From an uncultured cyanobacterium (GTDB lineage: Bacteria; Cyanobacteriota; Cyanobacteriia; PCC-6307; Cyanobiaceae): a stretch of DNA of 53,068 nt. The DNA lies in contig CAIXBB010000035.1 of NCBI GenBank assembly GCA_903917565.1, forward strand, positions 1 through 53,068. The letters are read 5' to 3'. Position numbers and translations under genes: made by a program. The notes beneath the pieces are model-generated. The model saw nothing but the letters and a program-made list of their open reading frames with translations. It ran no database searches and was not told where the DNA came from. This document shows positions 17,275 to 25,884 of the stretch, one piece after another. How positions within the stretch are numbered: the first letter of the stretch is position 1; every line of letters begins with the position of its first letter.

Positions 17275-18730
17275 TCAGAACTTGATCGTGGTCTGCAACA
17301 GCACTCCCAGGTCGCTGAAACGGCCATCGGCATTCCGGGCGCCGGCGGCGTTTCGGGTCAGTTGACCGAAGGGGCGACTCAGGTAGAAGACGGCTGGTGT
17401 CACCGTGATCGCTTCGCTCACCTGCAGCGAAGGCCAACGACCAGGAGCGGCTGGCGCGGACGTTGGTCAAGGCGTTCAGAGGCTGGGGCGTGGGGAAGGC
17501 CTCGGCGTTCTGGCGGATCCAGCTGCTGCCCCAGCCAGCGCTGATTGAGGGGAACCAGCCGCTGTGCAACGGTTGCCAGTAGCCACTGATGGCCAGGTTC
17601 AGGCTGAAGGCAGCCGAGCCTGGTTCGCCGGCCGCCAGGATCGCGCTGCCCAGGCTGGTGCCCACGTTGGCTCGGGTGTCAGCCTGGCCGTTCCGGATGG
17701 CGGCAGCCAGGGCCCACTGGGGAGCCTGGTAGCCGACCTGGGCGGTGAGGTTGGCGCCGCTGTTGCCATTGAAGAGACCGCCGGCAGAGGGCTCTCCAAA
17801 CCGGCCCCTCTGGGCGACATAACTCAACGACCCTCCCCAGCGGCCCCGCCCCTTTGGCTTCTGCTGCATCCAGATCGCGCCGAGGGTGACGCCGGTGGCC
17901 TTGTTGTAGACCGCCGGAGCCCCATAGAAGGTGAAGAACTCCAGCACCCGATCACCCCGGTTGCCGTATACAGAAGGAAAGATCGCCAGGGTGTCGTTGT
18001 TGCGGCTCAAGGGGCCGACCTGGAGTGTGACCTGCCGGCTGATCGGGAAGCGGTAGAAGAGTCGATCAAGCCGTACCCCATTCTCCGCCGCCTGGGAGCC
18101 GCCGCCTGCCACGGTGACCGTGGGGCTGAAGGCCGCATCGATCTTGGAGAGCCGCACTGGCGTGCCGTCGAAGGCGCTGGCGTTGAAGTTGCCGGAGCGC
18201 AATCGGGTGTAGAGCAGGTCCTTTCCGGTGAAGCTGGTTTGGAAGATCAGCCTCAACTCGTAGTTGAAGCTGACGCCGTTGCGGGGGGCGTTGCCGGGGT
18301 TGGTGCCCGGCAGGTTGGTGGCCACATCACCCCCATAGGCGGTGCCCCCCAGCACGAAATGGCTCTCGCCCGACAGGGTCGTGGTGGTGGAGAAGGCCGT
18401 CGCCTCCAGCTGAGCCAGCCGTCCCTCCAGCTCCGCCATCCGCCCCTGCAGCTGCTTCAGTTCTGGTGCGAACTCCTCAACCAGGCGAAGCAACGCGTCG
18501 GTCACCGTGGGAGATCGCGCCAGGCAGGACTGGAGCAGGGCCGCTGCCTCCCAGCGGCCGAGGGGGCTTCGGTCTGCGACGCGGCCGTCGGTGAAGCCGG
18601 CCCCGCGGTCCTGACGCTCCAGAAGAGCCTCCAGGGCAGTCGTCTCCGCCTGAACCTTCGCCGGTGCCCCGGTGATTGCCAAGGCCAGGGCCACGATCGA
18701 TGCGGGCAAAGCACGTGGAATCGCGCCCAT
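17275..18730 (-). pseudogene. Cyanobacterial porin with internal deletion and frameshift
   Basis: From ATG 18730 (MGAIPRALPASIV) the frame encodes a signal peptide and an SLH-like stretch (SPLGRWEAAALLQSC). A coiled coil follows (LKQLQGRMAELEGRLAQLEA) and then an OprB/iron-uptake-type beta barrel (LRSGNF, RLDRLFYRFPI, LGAIWMQQKPKGRG). After SWSLAFA near 17440 the barrel breaks. The expected last strands (QVSEAITVTPAVFYLSRP..., ending LGVLLQTTIKF) are present, but in another frame, down to a stop at 17275-17277. Compared with the family, about 40-50 residues are missing at the junction. The product would lack its closing strands, so the gene is probably dead. Such porins pass solutes and inorganic nutrients through the outer membrane. 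Confidence 0.8.
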
Positions 18731-18786
18731 GGGCTGACGGTCCAGGGGAGACCTCTTGAGGGGGGGAAACCTACGACCTTCGTCTT

Positions 18787-18862
18787 GAAAAGCACCGAGA
18801 GCGATCTGCAGGTGGCCCGCTCCTCGCTGGCGCAGGCCCTCCACCGCTGGAACCTCAGCCCG
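18787..18862 (+). pseudogene. Short remnant of a TolC-like gene 3' end
   Basis: About 25 codons read STESDLQVARSSLAQALHRW followed by NLS. This parallels STQRDLQVARSSLALALHRW-NLS at the C-terminal end of the TolC gene at 9578-11137, and the DNA is nearly identical over about 55 bases. Upstream and downstream sequence does not match, so this is a fragment of a paralogue or a recombined copy, not a functional gene. It lies between the porin start and the ureD stop, at a likely rearrangement scar. Confidence 0.65.
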
Positions 18863-18881
18863 CGCGCAAGTGCGCGAACGA

Positions 18882-19781
18882 TCAGCCCAGCGGCTGCTCC
18901 TGGAAGGGCCACACCCGTGGGATCAGGGGGGCGCCCAGCCCCTGGACGGAGCGCAGCCGCGCCCACATCCTGGTGAACCAGCAGCGGGCATCCCCGCTCG
19001 AGGCGCCCCGGTAGCGGGCCACCAGTCCCTGGTCGAGGGGCCCGCAGGCCATGCTGCCCTGGAGGCCCTGGCGATCACGCCGGCAGTCCTCCAGCAGCTG
19101 AACCAGCACCTTGCCGGCCAGCGGCTCGGGCGCGGCCCACACCAGCGAACCGAACACGGGCACGCCGTCCATGCCATGGCAGCCCCTGAGGCTGGCGCCC
19201 CCCAGCTCGATCCGATCCACCAGCTCCCAACGGTCGGCTTCGGTGGCGGTCGCCCCGAGGCGGCGGATCTCCAGCAGGGAGCGCCAGCGCCCCTCCCCCA
19301 GATCCTCACCAGCCGCCGTCCGGCCCAGCCGCACCACCTCGCCCCCCAGCCAGCCGGCCCCCGGGGCCAGCGTCACCTGGGTGCGCTGCTCGAACAACCC
19401 ACCCGCGAAGAGCACCAGCTCCTGGGGCAGCCACTCCAGATCGGCTCCCGCCTCCACGGCGAACACCAGGTCCTGGCTGGCCCAGCTGCCGGCCGGGGCC
19501 CGGCGGGAGCGTCCGATCGAGCCATACACCTTCTGGGCCGCCACGCTGGTGAGCAGGGCCCTGCTGCCGGCCTCCAGGGTGGCGGCGATGCTGAGCCGGT
19601 CCCCGCCCACCAGGCCGCCCGCCGTGTGCAGGATCGGCAGCTCGCAGCGGCCATCGGCCTGCTGGAAGGACCGCTGCACCTTGAGCGGGGAGGTGGTGCC
19701 GCCCTGGTGCCGCGTGCCCTGGGCCCCCCGGGCGAACCGCAGGCTCGCCGTGCCGCACCAGTGGCTCGCTGTGTCACCCAT
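18882..19781 (-). CDS. ureD: Urease accessory protein UreD
   Basis: About 299 residues from ATG 19781 (MGDTASHWCG); an ATG at 19841 would add 20 non-conserved residues. The UreD pattern is clear: LPILHTAGGLVGGDRL, ALLTSVAAQKVYGS, LEWLPQELVLFAGG and WFTRMWARLR near the end. UreD scaffolds urease apoprotein and, with UreF and UreG, delivers nickel to the active site in the cytoplasm. It is divergent from ureE with a short gap, suggesting a shared control region. In many picocyanobacteria ureABC follow ureD on this strand; here they do not. Confidence 0.93.
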   Translation of the reverse strand: MGDTASHWCGTASLRFARGAQGTRHQGGTTSPLKVQRSFQQADGRCELPILHTAGGLVGGDRLSIAATLEAGSRALLTSVAAQKVYGSIGRSRRAPAGSWASQDLVFAVEAGADLEWLPQELVLFAGGLFEQRTQVTLAPGAGWLGGEVVRLGRTAAGEDLGEGRWRSLLEIRRLGATATEADRWELVDRIELGGASLRGCHGMDGVPVFGSLVWAAPEPLAGKVLVQLLEDCRRDRQGLQGSMACGPLDQGLVARYRGASSGDARCWFTRMWARLRSVQGLGAPLIPRVWPFQEQPLG

Positions 19782-19846
19782 CGGCCTGCGGATCCCTGCT
19801 CGAACGACCACACTCTGGGGGGTGAAACGCCGCGAAGTCATAGGCC

Positions 19847-20359
19847 ATGGCCGAGAGGGAACCGGAGCCGCTGCTGCTCACCGGCCGGGTGGCTCCGGGC
19901 CGGGTCCTCGAGGGCATCGCCGCGCCCGTGCCGTTGCAGCTCGAACTGAGCGCCGATGAACGCACCCGGCTGCGGGGCCACCGCCGCAGCCGCTGCGGCC
20001 GCGACCTGCTGCTGCAGCTGCCCCGTGGCGCAGCCCTGGAGCCGGGCGAGTGGCTCGCCGGCCCCGACGGCACGCCCAGGGTGCAGGTGGAGGCCGCCGC
20101 CGAGCCCCTGCTGCTGGTGAGCTCAGGCCATCCCCTGGCCCTGCTGCGGGCGGCTTATCACCTGGGCAATCGCCACGTGGCCCTGCAGGTGGGGGAGGAG
20201 GGCCTGCGGCTGCTGGACGATCCGGTGCTGGCGGATCTGCTGCACCAGCTGGCGGACCTGCATCTGGAGCGGCGGCTGGAGCCCTTCCTGCCGGAGGCCG
20301 GCGCCTACGGCGGCACGCTTCACGCCTCCGGCCACGCCCATCCCCATCGCCACCCATGA
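19847..20359 (+). CDS. ureE: Urease accessory protein UreE (nickel metallochaperone)
   Basis: A 170-residue UreE. The N-terminal peptide-binding domain includes LTADERT-like LSADERTRLRGHRRSRCG near 35-52; the C-terminal metal-binding domain includes LLRAAYHLGNRHVALQVGEE near 100-119, whose HLGNRH holds the family's central His. The tail (ASGHAHPHRHP) is His-rich, as in nickel-storing UreE. It binds Ni2+ and passes it to UreG/urease. Its stop overlaps the ureF start (ATGA, 20356-20359), so the two are translationally coupled. Confidence 0.93.
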   Translation: MAEREPEPLLLTGRVAPGRVLEGIAAPVPLQLELSADERTRLRGHRRSRCGRDLLLQLPRGAALEPGEWLAGPDGTPRVQVEAAAEPLLLVSSGHPLALLRAAYHLGNRHVALQVGEEGLRLLDDPVLADLLHQLADLHLERRLEPFLPEAGAYGGTLHASGHAHPHRHP

Positions 20360-21039
20360 GCCTCAACCGGCTGCGCCTCTTCCAACTGGTCAGCCCGGCC
20401 CTGCCGGTGGGGGCCTTCAGCTATTCCGAGGGCCTGGAAGTGCTGGTTCAGGCGGGCGATCTGCAGGACGCGGCCAGCGTGCGCCGCTGGCTGGAGGCGG
20501 AACTGGACCGCGGGGCCCTGACGATCGAGGCGGCCAGCCTGAGCCGGCTGATGGACGCCCTGGCCCACTGGCGGGACCGCCCCGGTGCGGAGGGATGGGA
20601 GACGGTGCGGCACCGTGACGGCTGGCTGCTGGCCCAGCGGGAGGCGGCCGAGGTGAGGGCCCAGCAACGGCAGATGGGTCGCTCCCTGCTGGAGCTGCTG
20701 GCGGATCTGGGCCTGCCCCTGCCGGGGGGGGGCACGCCACGGCTGGCCTGGCCAGCGGCCTGGGCCTGGGCGGGGCTGGCCCTGGAGATCGCTCCCCAGG
20801 AGGTGGTGGAGGCTTACCTCTACGGCTGGATCGCCACCCAGCTCAGCGCCGCCGTGCGGCTGGTGCCCCTGGGCCCCACCGAAGCCCAACGGCTGCAGCT
20901 GGCCCTGGCTGCCGCCATCGCCGCGCGGGCTGCGGTGCTGGTGGACGCCGATCCCGAGACCCTCTGGAACGGGGGCGTGGGGGCGAGCCTGGCCCAGCTG
21001 GGCCATGGTGAGCTCTATTCGCGATTGTTCCGCAGCTGA
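20356..21039 (+). CDS. ureF: Urease accessory protein UreF
   Basis: A 227-residue UreF starting with the diagnostic LRLFQLVSPALPVGAFSYSE (residues 5-24). Helical segments follow, ending in LWNGGVGASLAQLGHGELYS, a normal UreF C-terminus. UreF gates GTP hydrolysis by UreG in the UreD-UreF-UreG activation complex. ATG 20356 overlaps the ureE stop, and its own stop overlaps the next ATG at 21039, so a three-gene coupled unit is likely even though the third gene is not a urease factor. Confidence 0.93.
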   Translation: MSLNRLRLFQLVSPALPVGAFSYSEGLEVLVQAGDLQDAASVRRWLEAELDRGALTIEAASLSRLMDALAHWRDRPGAEGWETVRHRDGWLLAQREAAEVRAQQRQMGRSLLELLADLGLPLPGGGTPRLAWPAAWAWAGLALEIAPQEVVEAYLYGWIATQLSAAVRLVPLGPTEAQRLQLALAAAIAARAAVLVDADPETLWNGGVGASLAQLGHGELYSRLFRS

Positions 21040-22052
21040 TGTCCATGGCGCGGAGCACCAGCCGGCGTCAGGCCCTGCTCCTGCTGGGCGCCGCCGCCTT
21101 CGGTGGGACGCTTCTGGCCGCCGGATGCACGTCCCGCTCCCGCCCCCCGGGGCCGCCCCGGCTTGGTCTGGTGCAGTACGTGCACGGGGCGGCCCCCGAT
21201 GCCGCCCGGCGAGGATTTGTCCAGGCCCTGGCCAGGGGCGGCTTCCGGCCGCCGGCCGGCTTGACCCTGCTGGAGCGCTTCGCCGAAGGCAGCATGGCCA
21301 CCAGCCGTGCCCAGGTGATCGAGCTGCTGGAGGGCGGGGTCGACATGCTGGTGGCCATCGGCACCCCTCCTTTGGCGGCGATCCTGGCCGTCGCCCCCGC
21401 CCGGGTGCCGGTGGTGTTTGCCTACTGCTCCAACCCCTGGGGAGCGGGGGCCGGCACCAGCTACAGCCTCCACCGGCCCAACGTGGTGGGCACGGTGAGC
21501 ACCAGTCCCCTCGCCGAGCAGCTCGACCTCGCCCGCCGGATCACACCCGGCCTGTCCAGCGTCGGGCTCGTCTTCAATCCCTCCGAGGCCAATGCCAGTT
21601 TCGAAGCGGAGCTGTTGCGCCGGGACGCCACCCAGCGCTCCATCGCGGTCGTGATCGAGCCGGTCTCCGGACCGGGGGAGGTGGCCCGTGCCGCCGGCGC
21701 GTTGGCCTCCCACCGGGTGGGGGCCCTGGTGCGGGTGGGCGACTACGCCACCAGCGTGGGCTTCCCCGTCCTGGCCGCAGCGGGGCTGCGCCATCGCCTG
21801 CCGGTCTATTCCGTCGACCCCTCCGACATCTCCACACCGGGCTGCCTGGCGGTGGTGGGCTGGGATCCGGAGGCCGATGGGGCCCTGGCCGGTGATCTGG
21901 CGGTCAAGGTGCTGCGTGGCCGCTCCCCCGCCGACCTCCCTTTTGAACCGGTGACCCGGAAGCTGCTGCTGCTGAACCAACGCACGGCCCGGGCGATCGG
22001 GGTGGCGTTCCCGCCCGAGCTGCTGCGCCAGGCCGACCTCCTGGTGGGCTGA
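21039..22052 (+). CDS. ABC-type substrate-binding lipoprotein (COG2984-like)
   Basis: A 337-residue protein. The N-terminus has a twin-Arg-like STSRRQALLLLG and a lipobox LLAAGC (Cys near residue 30), so it should be a membrane-anchored periplasmic lipoprotein. The body matches COG2984 binding proteins: PRLGLVQYV, AQVIELLEGGVDMLVAIGTP, VPVVFAYCSNPWGAGAG, and the end ELLRQADLLVG. These proteins usually work with their own permease and ATPase, often annotated as tryptophan/tyrosine or unknown-substrate systems; no such partners are adjacent. Its start overlaps the ureF stop, and convergent MlaD follows 15 bases on. Confidence 0.8.
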   Translation: MSMARSTSRRQALLLLGAAAFGGTLLAAGCTSRSRPPGPPRLGLVQYVHGAAPDAARRGFVQALARGGFRPPAGLTLLERFAEGSMATSRAQVIELLEGGVDMLVAIGTPPLAAILAVAPARVPVVFAYCSNPWGAGAGTSYSLHRPNVVGTVSTSPLAEQLDLARRITPGLSSVGLVFNPSEANASFEAELLRRDATQRSIAVVIEPVSGPGEVARAAGALASHRVGALVRVGDYATSVGFPVLAAAGLRHRLPVYSVDPSDISTPGCLAVVGWDPEADGALAGDLAVKVLRGRSPADLPFEPVTRKLLLLNQRTARAIGVAFPPELLRQADLLVG

Positions 22053-22067
22053 GCCGCTCCACGGCCT

Positions 22068-22946
22068 TCAGGGCGATCGGGGCCTGCGGTCCTTGAGGTG
22101 ATCCCCGGGCCGGTCGATCAGCTCGAACAGCCAGCTCTCATTGAGGGTCTTGACGAGGCGGTTGGTGGTGGACGCCATGGTGGTCAGCTCCCGCAGGGTC
22201 TGGAGCAGCAGCGGCCGCGTCTGGGATTCGGTGCTCTCGAGGCGCCGGATCAGGGCCGAGAGGTCGGCGGCGGTGCCGTCGGCGCGGCCCTCCAGGCGCT
22301 CCGCCAGTTGGCGGGTGGCGCCCAGGGTGCGGTTCAGCTCGGTGCTGCTGCGCTGGGCGTCGGCCTCCAGGCGTGTCGCCAGACGGCGGCTGGCGGCCAG
22401 GGTCTGGTCCAGCTGATCGAGGCTGCGGGGCAGGCGGGTCTCCGCCAGAGTGAGACCACTGCTGAGGGCGCGCTGGAGGGGGATGCGGCTGCTGGCCACC
22501 TCGGCGAGCAGATCGTCGAGATCGGGACGGCTGGTGAACACGAGCGTCTCGCCATCGCCGATCGGCGACTGGCCGACCGCCGCCGGATCGGGCGTGATGG
22601 CGATGTAGCTCTCCCCCAGGAGCCCGACCTGGGCCAGTTCCGCCCGGCTGCGGCGCCCCACCATGGAGCGATAGGGGTCCCGCAGCTCCAGTTCCACCAG
22701 CACCTGGGCATCGGGTTGGAGCAGGATCCGGCGCACCTGGCCCACGGCGAACCCCGAGATCCGCACCGCCATGCCCGTCTGCAGCCCGGCGGCGTCGAGG
22801 GTGCGGAACTGCAGGCGCACGCTGGGCGCCAGCCAGTTGCTGGAGCGAGCGATTCCCACCACGAAGAGCCCCAGTAAACCCACCGCCCCCGCCAGGAAGG
22901 CCAGGCTCTGGGGGCCGGGGCGACGCCGCTGTCCATTGGACGTCAC
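22068..22946 (-). CDS. MlaD/MCE-domain lipid-transport protein
   Basis: A 292-residue protein with one N-terminal transmembrane helix (LAFLAGAVGLLGLFVVGIA, residues 15-33) and an MCE domain (AGLQTGMAVRISGFAVGQVR near 53-72; LLGESYIAITPDP). A long, probably helical region with repeated LxxxLxxT spacing (residues 150-270) follows. MCE proteins form rings that carry phospholipids between the membranes; in cyanobacteria the same family serves outer-membrane lipid supply. The MlaE-like permease precedes it by two bases in the same operon. The ATPase (MlaF) is not in the window. Confidence 0.85.
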   Translation of the reverse strand: MTSNGQRRRPGPQSLAFLAGAVGLLGLFVVGIARSSNWLAPSVRLQFRTLDAAGLQTGMAVRISGFAVGQVRRILLQPDAQVLVELELRDPYRSMVGRRSRAELAQVGLLGESYIAITPDPAAVGQSPIGDGETLVFTSRPDLDDLLAEVASSRIPLQRALSSGLTLAETRLPRSLDQLDQTLAASRRLATRLEADAQRSSTELNRTLGATRQLAERLEGRADGTAADLSALIRRLESTESQTRPLLLQTLRELTTMASTTNRLVKTLNESWLFELIDRPGDHLKDRRPRSP

Positions 22947-22948
22947 GG

Positions 22949-23608
22949 TCAGCTCCCTCCCATCCGCAGGGGATCGACGGCGATCGTCCAGAGCAGGTCG
23001 AGGCAGAACAGCACCCCAAAACCCAGCAGGAACGATCGGGACATGCGGGAGGCCATCGCCAGGGCGCCGGTGGAGGAGCGCCGAGCCTGGTTCAGGCAGA
23101 TGGCGGCGGTGATCGCGCCGTAGACGCCCGCCCTGGCCAGGGCGGCGGCGAAGCGGGCCGGCTCCAGCTGGCTGATCAGGAAGCCCACCTCCGCCACCAC
23201 ATCGCCCTGGTTCAGGGTGACGCTGGCGGTGATCATCACCGCTGCCATGTAATAGAGCAGCAGCACGACGCTGAGCAGACCACTGGCCAGCAGTTCCGGC
23301 CCCCAGGAGCCGGGGGAACGGCGTTCCCCCAGCAACAGCGGGCCATCGCGCAGCAACAGCAGCAGGCTGACCAGCAGCGGCCCCATGAACAGCAGGGCCC
23401 GCACCGCCAGCAGTTCAATCGTGACTCTGGAGAGCTGCTGCAGGGGACTGCGCAGCAGTTCGATGAACCCGAGGCAGACCACCACCCCCATCCCCGTCAC
23501 CGTCGCGATGAGCCGCCCATCCAGTCGCTCGAAGCGGCGGATCAACCTGGGGATCGGCTCATCACTCACCGCGACCATCGGCGCTGGCGTCAGGATGACA
23601 CTGATCAT
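22949..23608 (-). CDS. MlaE/YrbE-like ABC permease for lipid transport
   Basis: A 219-residue inner-membrane protein with about five hydrophobic segments (e.g. [11 protein letters not shown] near 76, [17 protein letters not shown] near 112). [16 protein letters not shown]-like sequence near the C-terminal end resembles the G..c..G segment of MlaE permeases. It is shorter than the usual 250-260 residues and the N-terminal motif is degenerate, so it may be a divergent cyanobacterial version. It is upstream of mlaD, and its start lies only 11 bases from the start of divergent ureG, leaving no room for separate promoters. Confidence 0.7.
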   Translation of the reverse strand: MISVILTPAPMVAVSDEPIPRLIRRFERLDGRLIATVTGMGVVVCLGFIELLRSPLQQLSRVTIELLAVRALLFMGPLLVSLLLLLRDGPLLLGERRSPGSWGPELLASGLLSVVLLLYYMAAVMITASVTLNQGDVVAEVGFLISQLEPARFAAALARAGVYGAITAAICLNQARRSSTGALAMASRMSRSFLLGFGVLFCLDLLWTIAVDPLRMGGS

Positions 23609-23619
23609 GGAATCGGACG

Positions 23620-24267
23620 ATGGGCAGCAAACTGCGGGTCGGCGTGGCGGGCCCAGTGGGGTCCGGCAAGACGGCCCTGGTGGAGGCCCTGTGCCGCCGG
23701 CTGCGGGACCGGCTGCAGCTGGCGGTGGTCACCAACGACATCTACACCCAGGAGGACGCCCAGTTCCTCACCCGCGCCGGTGCTCTGGAACCGGCGCGGA
23801 TCCGCGGCGTGGAGACGGGAGGTTGCCCCCACACCGCCATCCGTGAGGACTGCTCGATCAACCGGGCCGCGGTGCAGGAGCTGGAGGAGGCCTTCCCGGA
23901 CCTGGATCTGGTGCTGGTGGAAAGCGGTGGCGACAACCTGGCGGCCAGCTTCAGTCCGGAACTGGTGGATCTCTGCATTTACGTGATCGATGTGGCCGCC
24001 GGCGACAAGATCCCCCGCAAGGGCGGGCCCGGCATCACCCGCTCCGATCTGCTGGTGATCAACAAGATCGACCTGGCACCCATGGTGGGGGCCAGCCTGG
24101 CGGTGATGGAAGTGGACACCGAACGCATGCGCGGGGGTCGCCCCTGGTGCTTCACGAATCTGCGCAGCGGTGAAGGCCTCGATCAAGTCGAGAGCTTTCT
24201 GCTGCGGCAGCTCCCTCAGGCGGCCCCTGATCTTTTTTCACCAATTCATCACCCAAACCGTAGGTAA
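23620..24267 (+). CDS. ureG: Urease accessory GTPase UreG
   Basis: A 215-residue SIMIBI GTPase. P-loop GPVGSGKT lies at 11-18, the nickel-binding CPH motif at 69-71 (ETGGCPH), with switch and base-recognition elements [10 protein letters not shown] and NKIDLAP. UreG dimerises with Ni2+ and GTP and loads urease in the UreDFG complex. It is separated from ureEF by the lipoprotein and mla genes. The urtA promoter begins 64 bases after its stop, so ureG is probably transcribed apart from urt. Confidence 0.96.
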   Translation: MGSKLRVGVAGPVGSGKTALVEALCRRLRDRLQLAVVTNDIYTQEDAQFLTRAGALEPARIRGVETGGCPHTAIREDCSINRAAVQELEEAFPDLDLVLVESGGDNLAASFSPELVDLCIYVIDVAAGDKIPRKGGPGITRSDLLVINKIDLAPMVGASLAVMEVDTERMRGGRPWCFTNLRSGEGLDQVESFLLRQLPQAAPDLFSPIHHPNRR

Positions 24268-24331
24268 TGCAACATATCGACAGGACGTCGACGAGCAATT
24301 CCTCACTCCAGCAAACCCTGGGTCATGTTCT

Positions 24332-24373
24332 GTCTCATTGGATACCGGGAATAACCACGTCCTTCTTTACCTT
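24332..24373 (+). promoter_or_regulatory. NtcA-activated promoter of the urt operon
   Basis: GTC-N8-TAC at 24332-24345 matches the NtcA half-sites (consensus GTA-N8-TAC, with GT and AC the key pairs). Exactly 22 bases later lies TACCTT (24368-24373), a TAN3T -10 box. This is the class II NtcA promoter geometry known from nitrogen-regulated cyanobacterial genes. The predicted start is near 24380, giving a leader of about 45 bases to urtA. 2-oxoglutarate-bound NtcA should switch urea uptake on under nitrogen limitation. Confidence 0.75.
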
Positions 24374-24423
24374 TTCGTTTGCCGTCGGTTACGGCGACTT
24401 CAATTTATCTTGAACAGGATTCA

Positions 24424-25719
24424 ATGTCTCTGCATCTTTCAAGGCGACTGACAGCTGCACTCGCCGTAACTGCTGTGAGCGTAACCCTCGTCTCCTGTGG
24501 GGGCGGGTCTGGATCCGGCGGCAATTTCGACGGTGAAGTGAAGGTTGGCATCCTTCATTCACTCAGTGGCACCATGGCCATTTCCGAAACGACTTTGAAA
24601 GAAGTCGAGGAAATGGCGATCAAGGAAATCAATGATGCCGGCGGCATCAAAGTTGCTAGCAAATCGTACAAGATCGTCCCTGTCATCGAAGACGGCGCCT
24701 CCGACTGGCCCACCTTTGCCGAGAAAGCCCAGAAGCTGATCGACTCCGACAAGGTGGCCGTGGTCTTCGGCGGCTGGACCTCCGCCAGCCGCAAGGCGAT
24801 GCTGCCGGTCTTCGAATCGAAGAACCACATCCTCTTCTACCCGATTCAGTACGAAGGCCAGGAGTGCTCCAGAAATATCTTCTACACCGGCGCCGTTCCG
24901 AACCAACAGGCCGAGCCTGCGGTTCAGTGGCTGATGGACAAGTTCTCGGGCAAGCTCGGCAAGAAGGTGTATCTGGTTGGCTCTGATTACGTGTACCCGC
25001 GCACGGCCAACACGATCATCAAGGAGCAGATGAAGGCGCTTGGCGGCGAAACGGTTGGCGAGGACTACATCCCGCTCGGCAACACCGAGGTGGCCCCGAT
25101 CATCGCCAAGATCAAGAAGGCCTTCCCGGATGGCGGCATCATCATCAACACCCTGAACGGCGACTCCAACGTCGCTCTGTTCAAGCAGTTCAAGGCCGCG
25201 GGCATCGATCCAGCCAAGTATCCGATCATGTCGTTCTCCATCGCCGAAGAGGAGATCCGCCAGATCGGTCCGGAGTACACCAACGGAACCTACGCGGCCT
25301 GGAACTTCTTCATGAGCCTGGACACTCCAGCCTCCAAGAAGTTCACAGCCGACTTCCAGAAGATGTATGGCGCCGACCGGGTGACGGGCGACCCGGCTGA
25401 ATCCGCCTACAACATGGTCTATCTCTGGAAAAAAGCCGTCGAAAAGGCGGGCACCTTCGAGGATCTCGACAAGGTGCGCAAGGACATGATCGGGCTCACC
25501 TTCGCCGCCCCCCAGGGCGAGATCAAGATGTTCCCGAACCATCACACCTCGGAGCGGGTGCTAATCGGTGAGGCCGAGCCCACCGGTCAGTTCAAGATCC
25601 TCTACGACAGCGTCAAGGCCATCCCCCCGATGCCCTGGAACCAGTTCGTTCCGGAGACCAAGGGCTACACCTGCGACTGGACCCAGAACCGGCCCGATGC
25701 CGGCAAGTTCAAGATGTGA
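24424..25719 (+). CDS. urtA: Urea ABC transporter substrate-binding lipoprotein UrtA
   Basis: A 431-residue binding protein. The signal ends in lipobox LVSC (Cys25), followed by a Gly/Ser linker. VKVGILHSLSGTMAISETT, VVFGGWTSASRKAMLPVFE (residues near 121) and LFYPIQYEGQECS are hallmark UrtA segments that bind urea. The start is ATG 24424; the upstream ATG at 24379 lies too close to the predicted promoter. It is the first gene of urtABCDE, and the hairpin after it may hold back transcription so that UrtA is made in excess. Confidence 0.96.
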   Translation: MSLHLSRRLTAALAVTAVSVTLVSCGGGSGSGGNFDGEVKVGILHSLSGTMAISETTLKEVEEMAIKEINDAGGIKVASKSYKIVPVIEDGASDWPTFAEKAQKLIDSDKVAVVFGGWTSASRKAMLPVFESKNHILFYPIQYEGQECSRNIFYTGAVPNQQAEPAVQWLMDKFSGKLGKKVYLVGSDYVYPRTANTIIKEQMKALGGETVGEDYIPLGNTEVAPIIAKIKKAFPDGGIIINTLNGDSNVALFKQFKAAGIDPAKYPIMSFSIAEEEIRQIGPEYTNGTYAAWNFFMSLDTPASKKFTADFQKMYGADRVTGDPAESAYNMVYLWKKAVEKAGTFEDLDKVRKDMIGLTFAAPQGEIKMFPNHHTSERVLIGEAEPTGQFKILYDSVKAIPPMPWNQFVPETKGYTCDWTQNRPDAGKFKM

Positions 25720-25766
25720 TCGCAGCAGTCCATCTTCTGCGCTGAGTCCTGCACTGAGGAACGTTC

Positions 25767-25788
25767 GGTGGTCCCTGCGGGGACCACC
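25767..25788 (+). terminator. Perfect hairpin between urtA and urtB
   Basis: GGTGGTCCC (25767-25775) pairs fully with GGGACCACC (25780-25788) across a TGCG loop, followed by a pyrimidine-rich CCTTTCCCGTTCC rather than a clear T-run. In ABC operons a stem after the binding-protein gene commonly acts as a partial terminator or 3' stabiliser, which fits here. The rest of the 165-base gap shows nothing else. Confidence 0.6.
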
Positions 25789-25884
25789 CCTTTCCCGTTC
25801 CACTCCAGTTCAGCACAGCACCACGTTCGACCCGGTTCAGCAGTGCGTCTGCGTTGCTGGATCTAACGTTCAAACCTGATTCCG

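Noticed and set aside
24264-24277. Second NtcA-like site (GTA-N8-TAT) upstream of urtA
   Set aside because: The last half-site base is wrong and no TAN3T box lies at the right distance, unlike the site at 24332.
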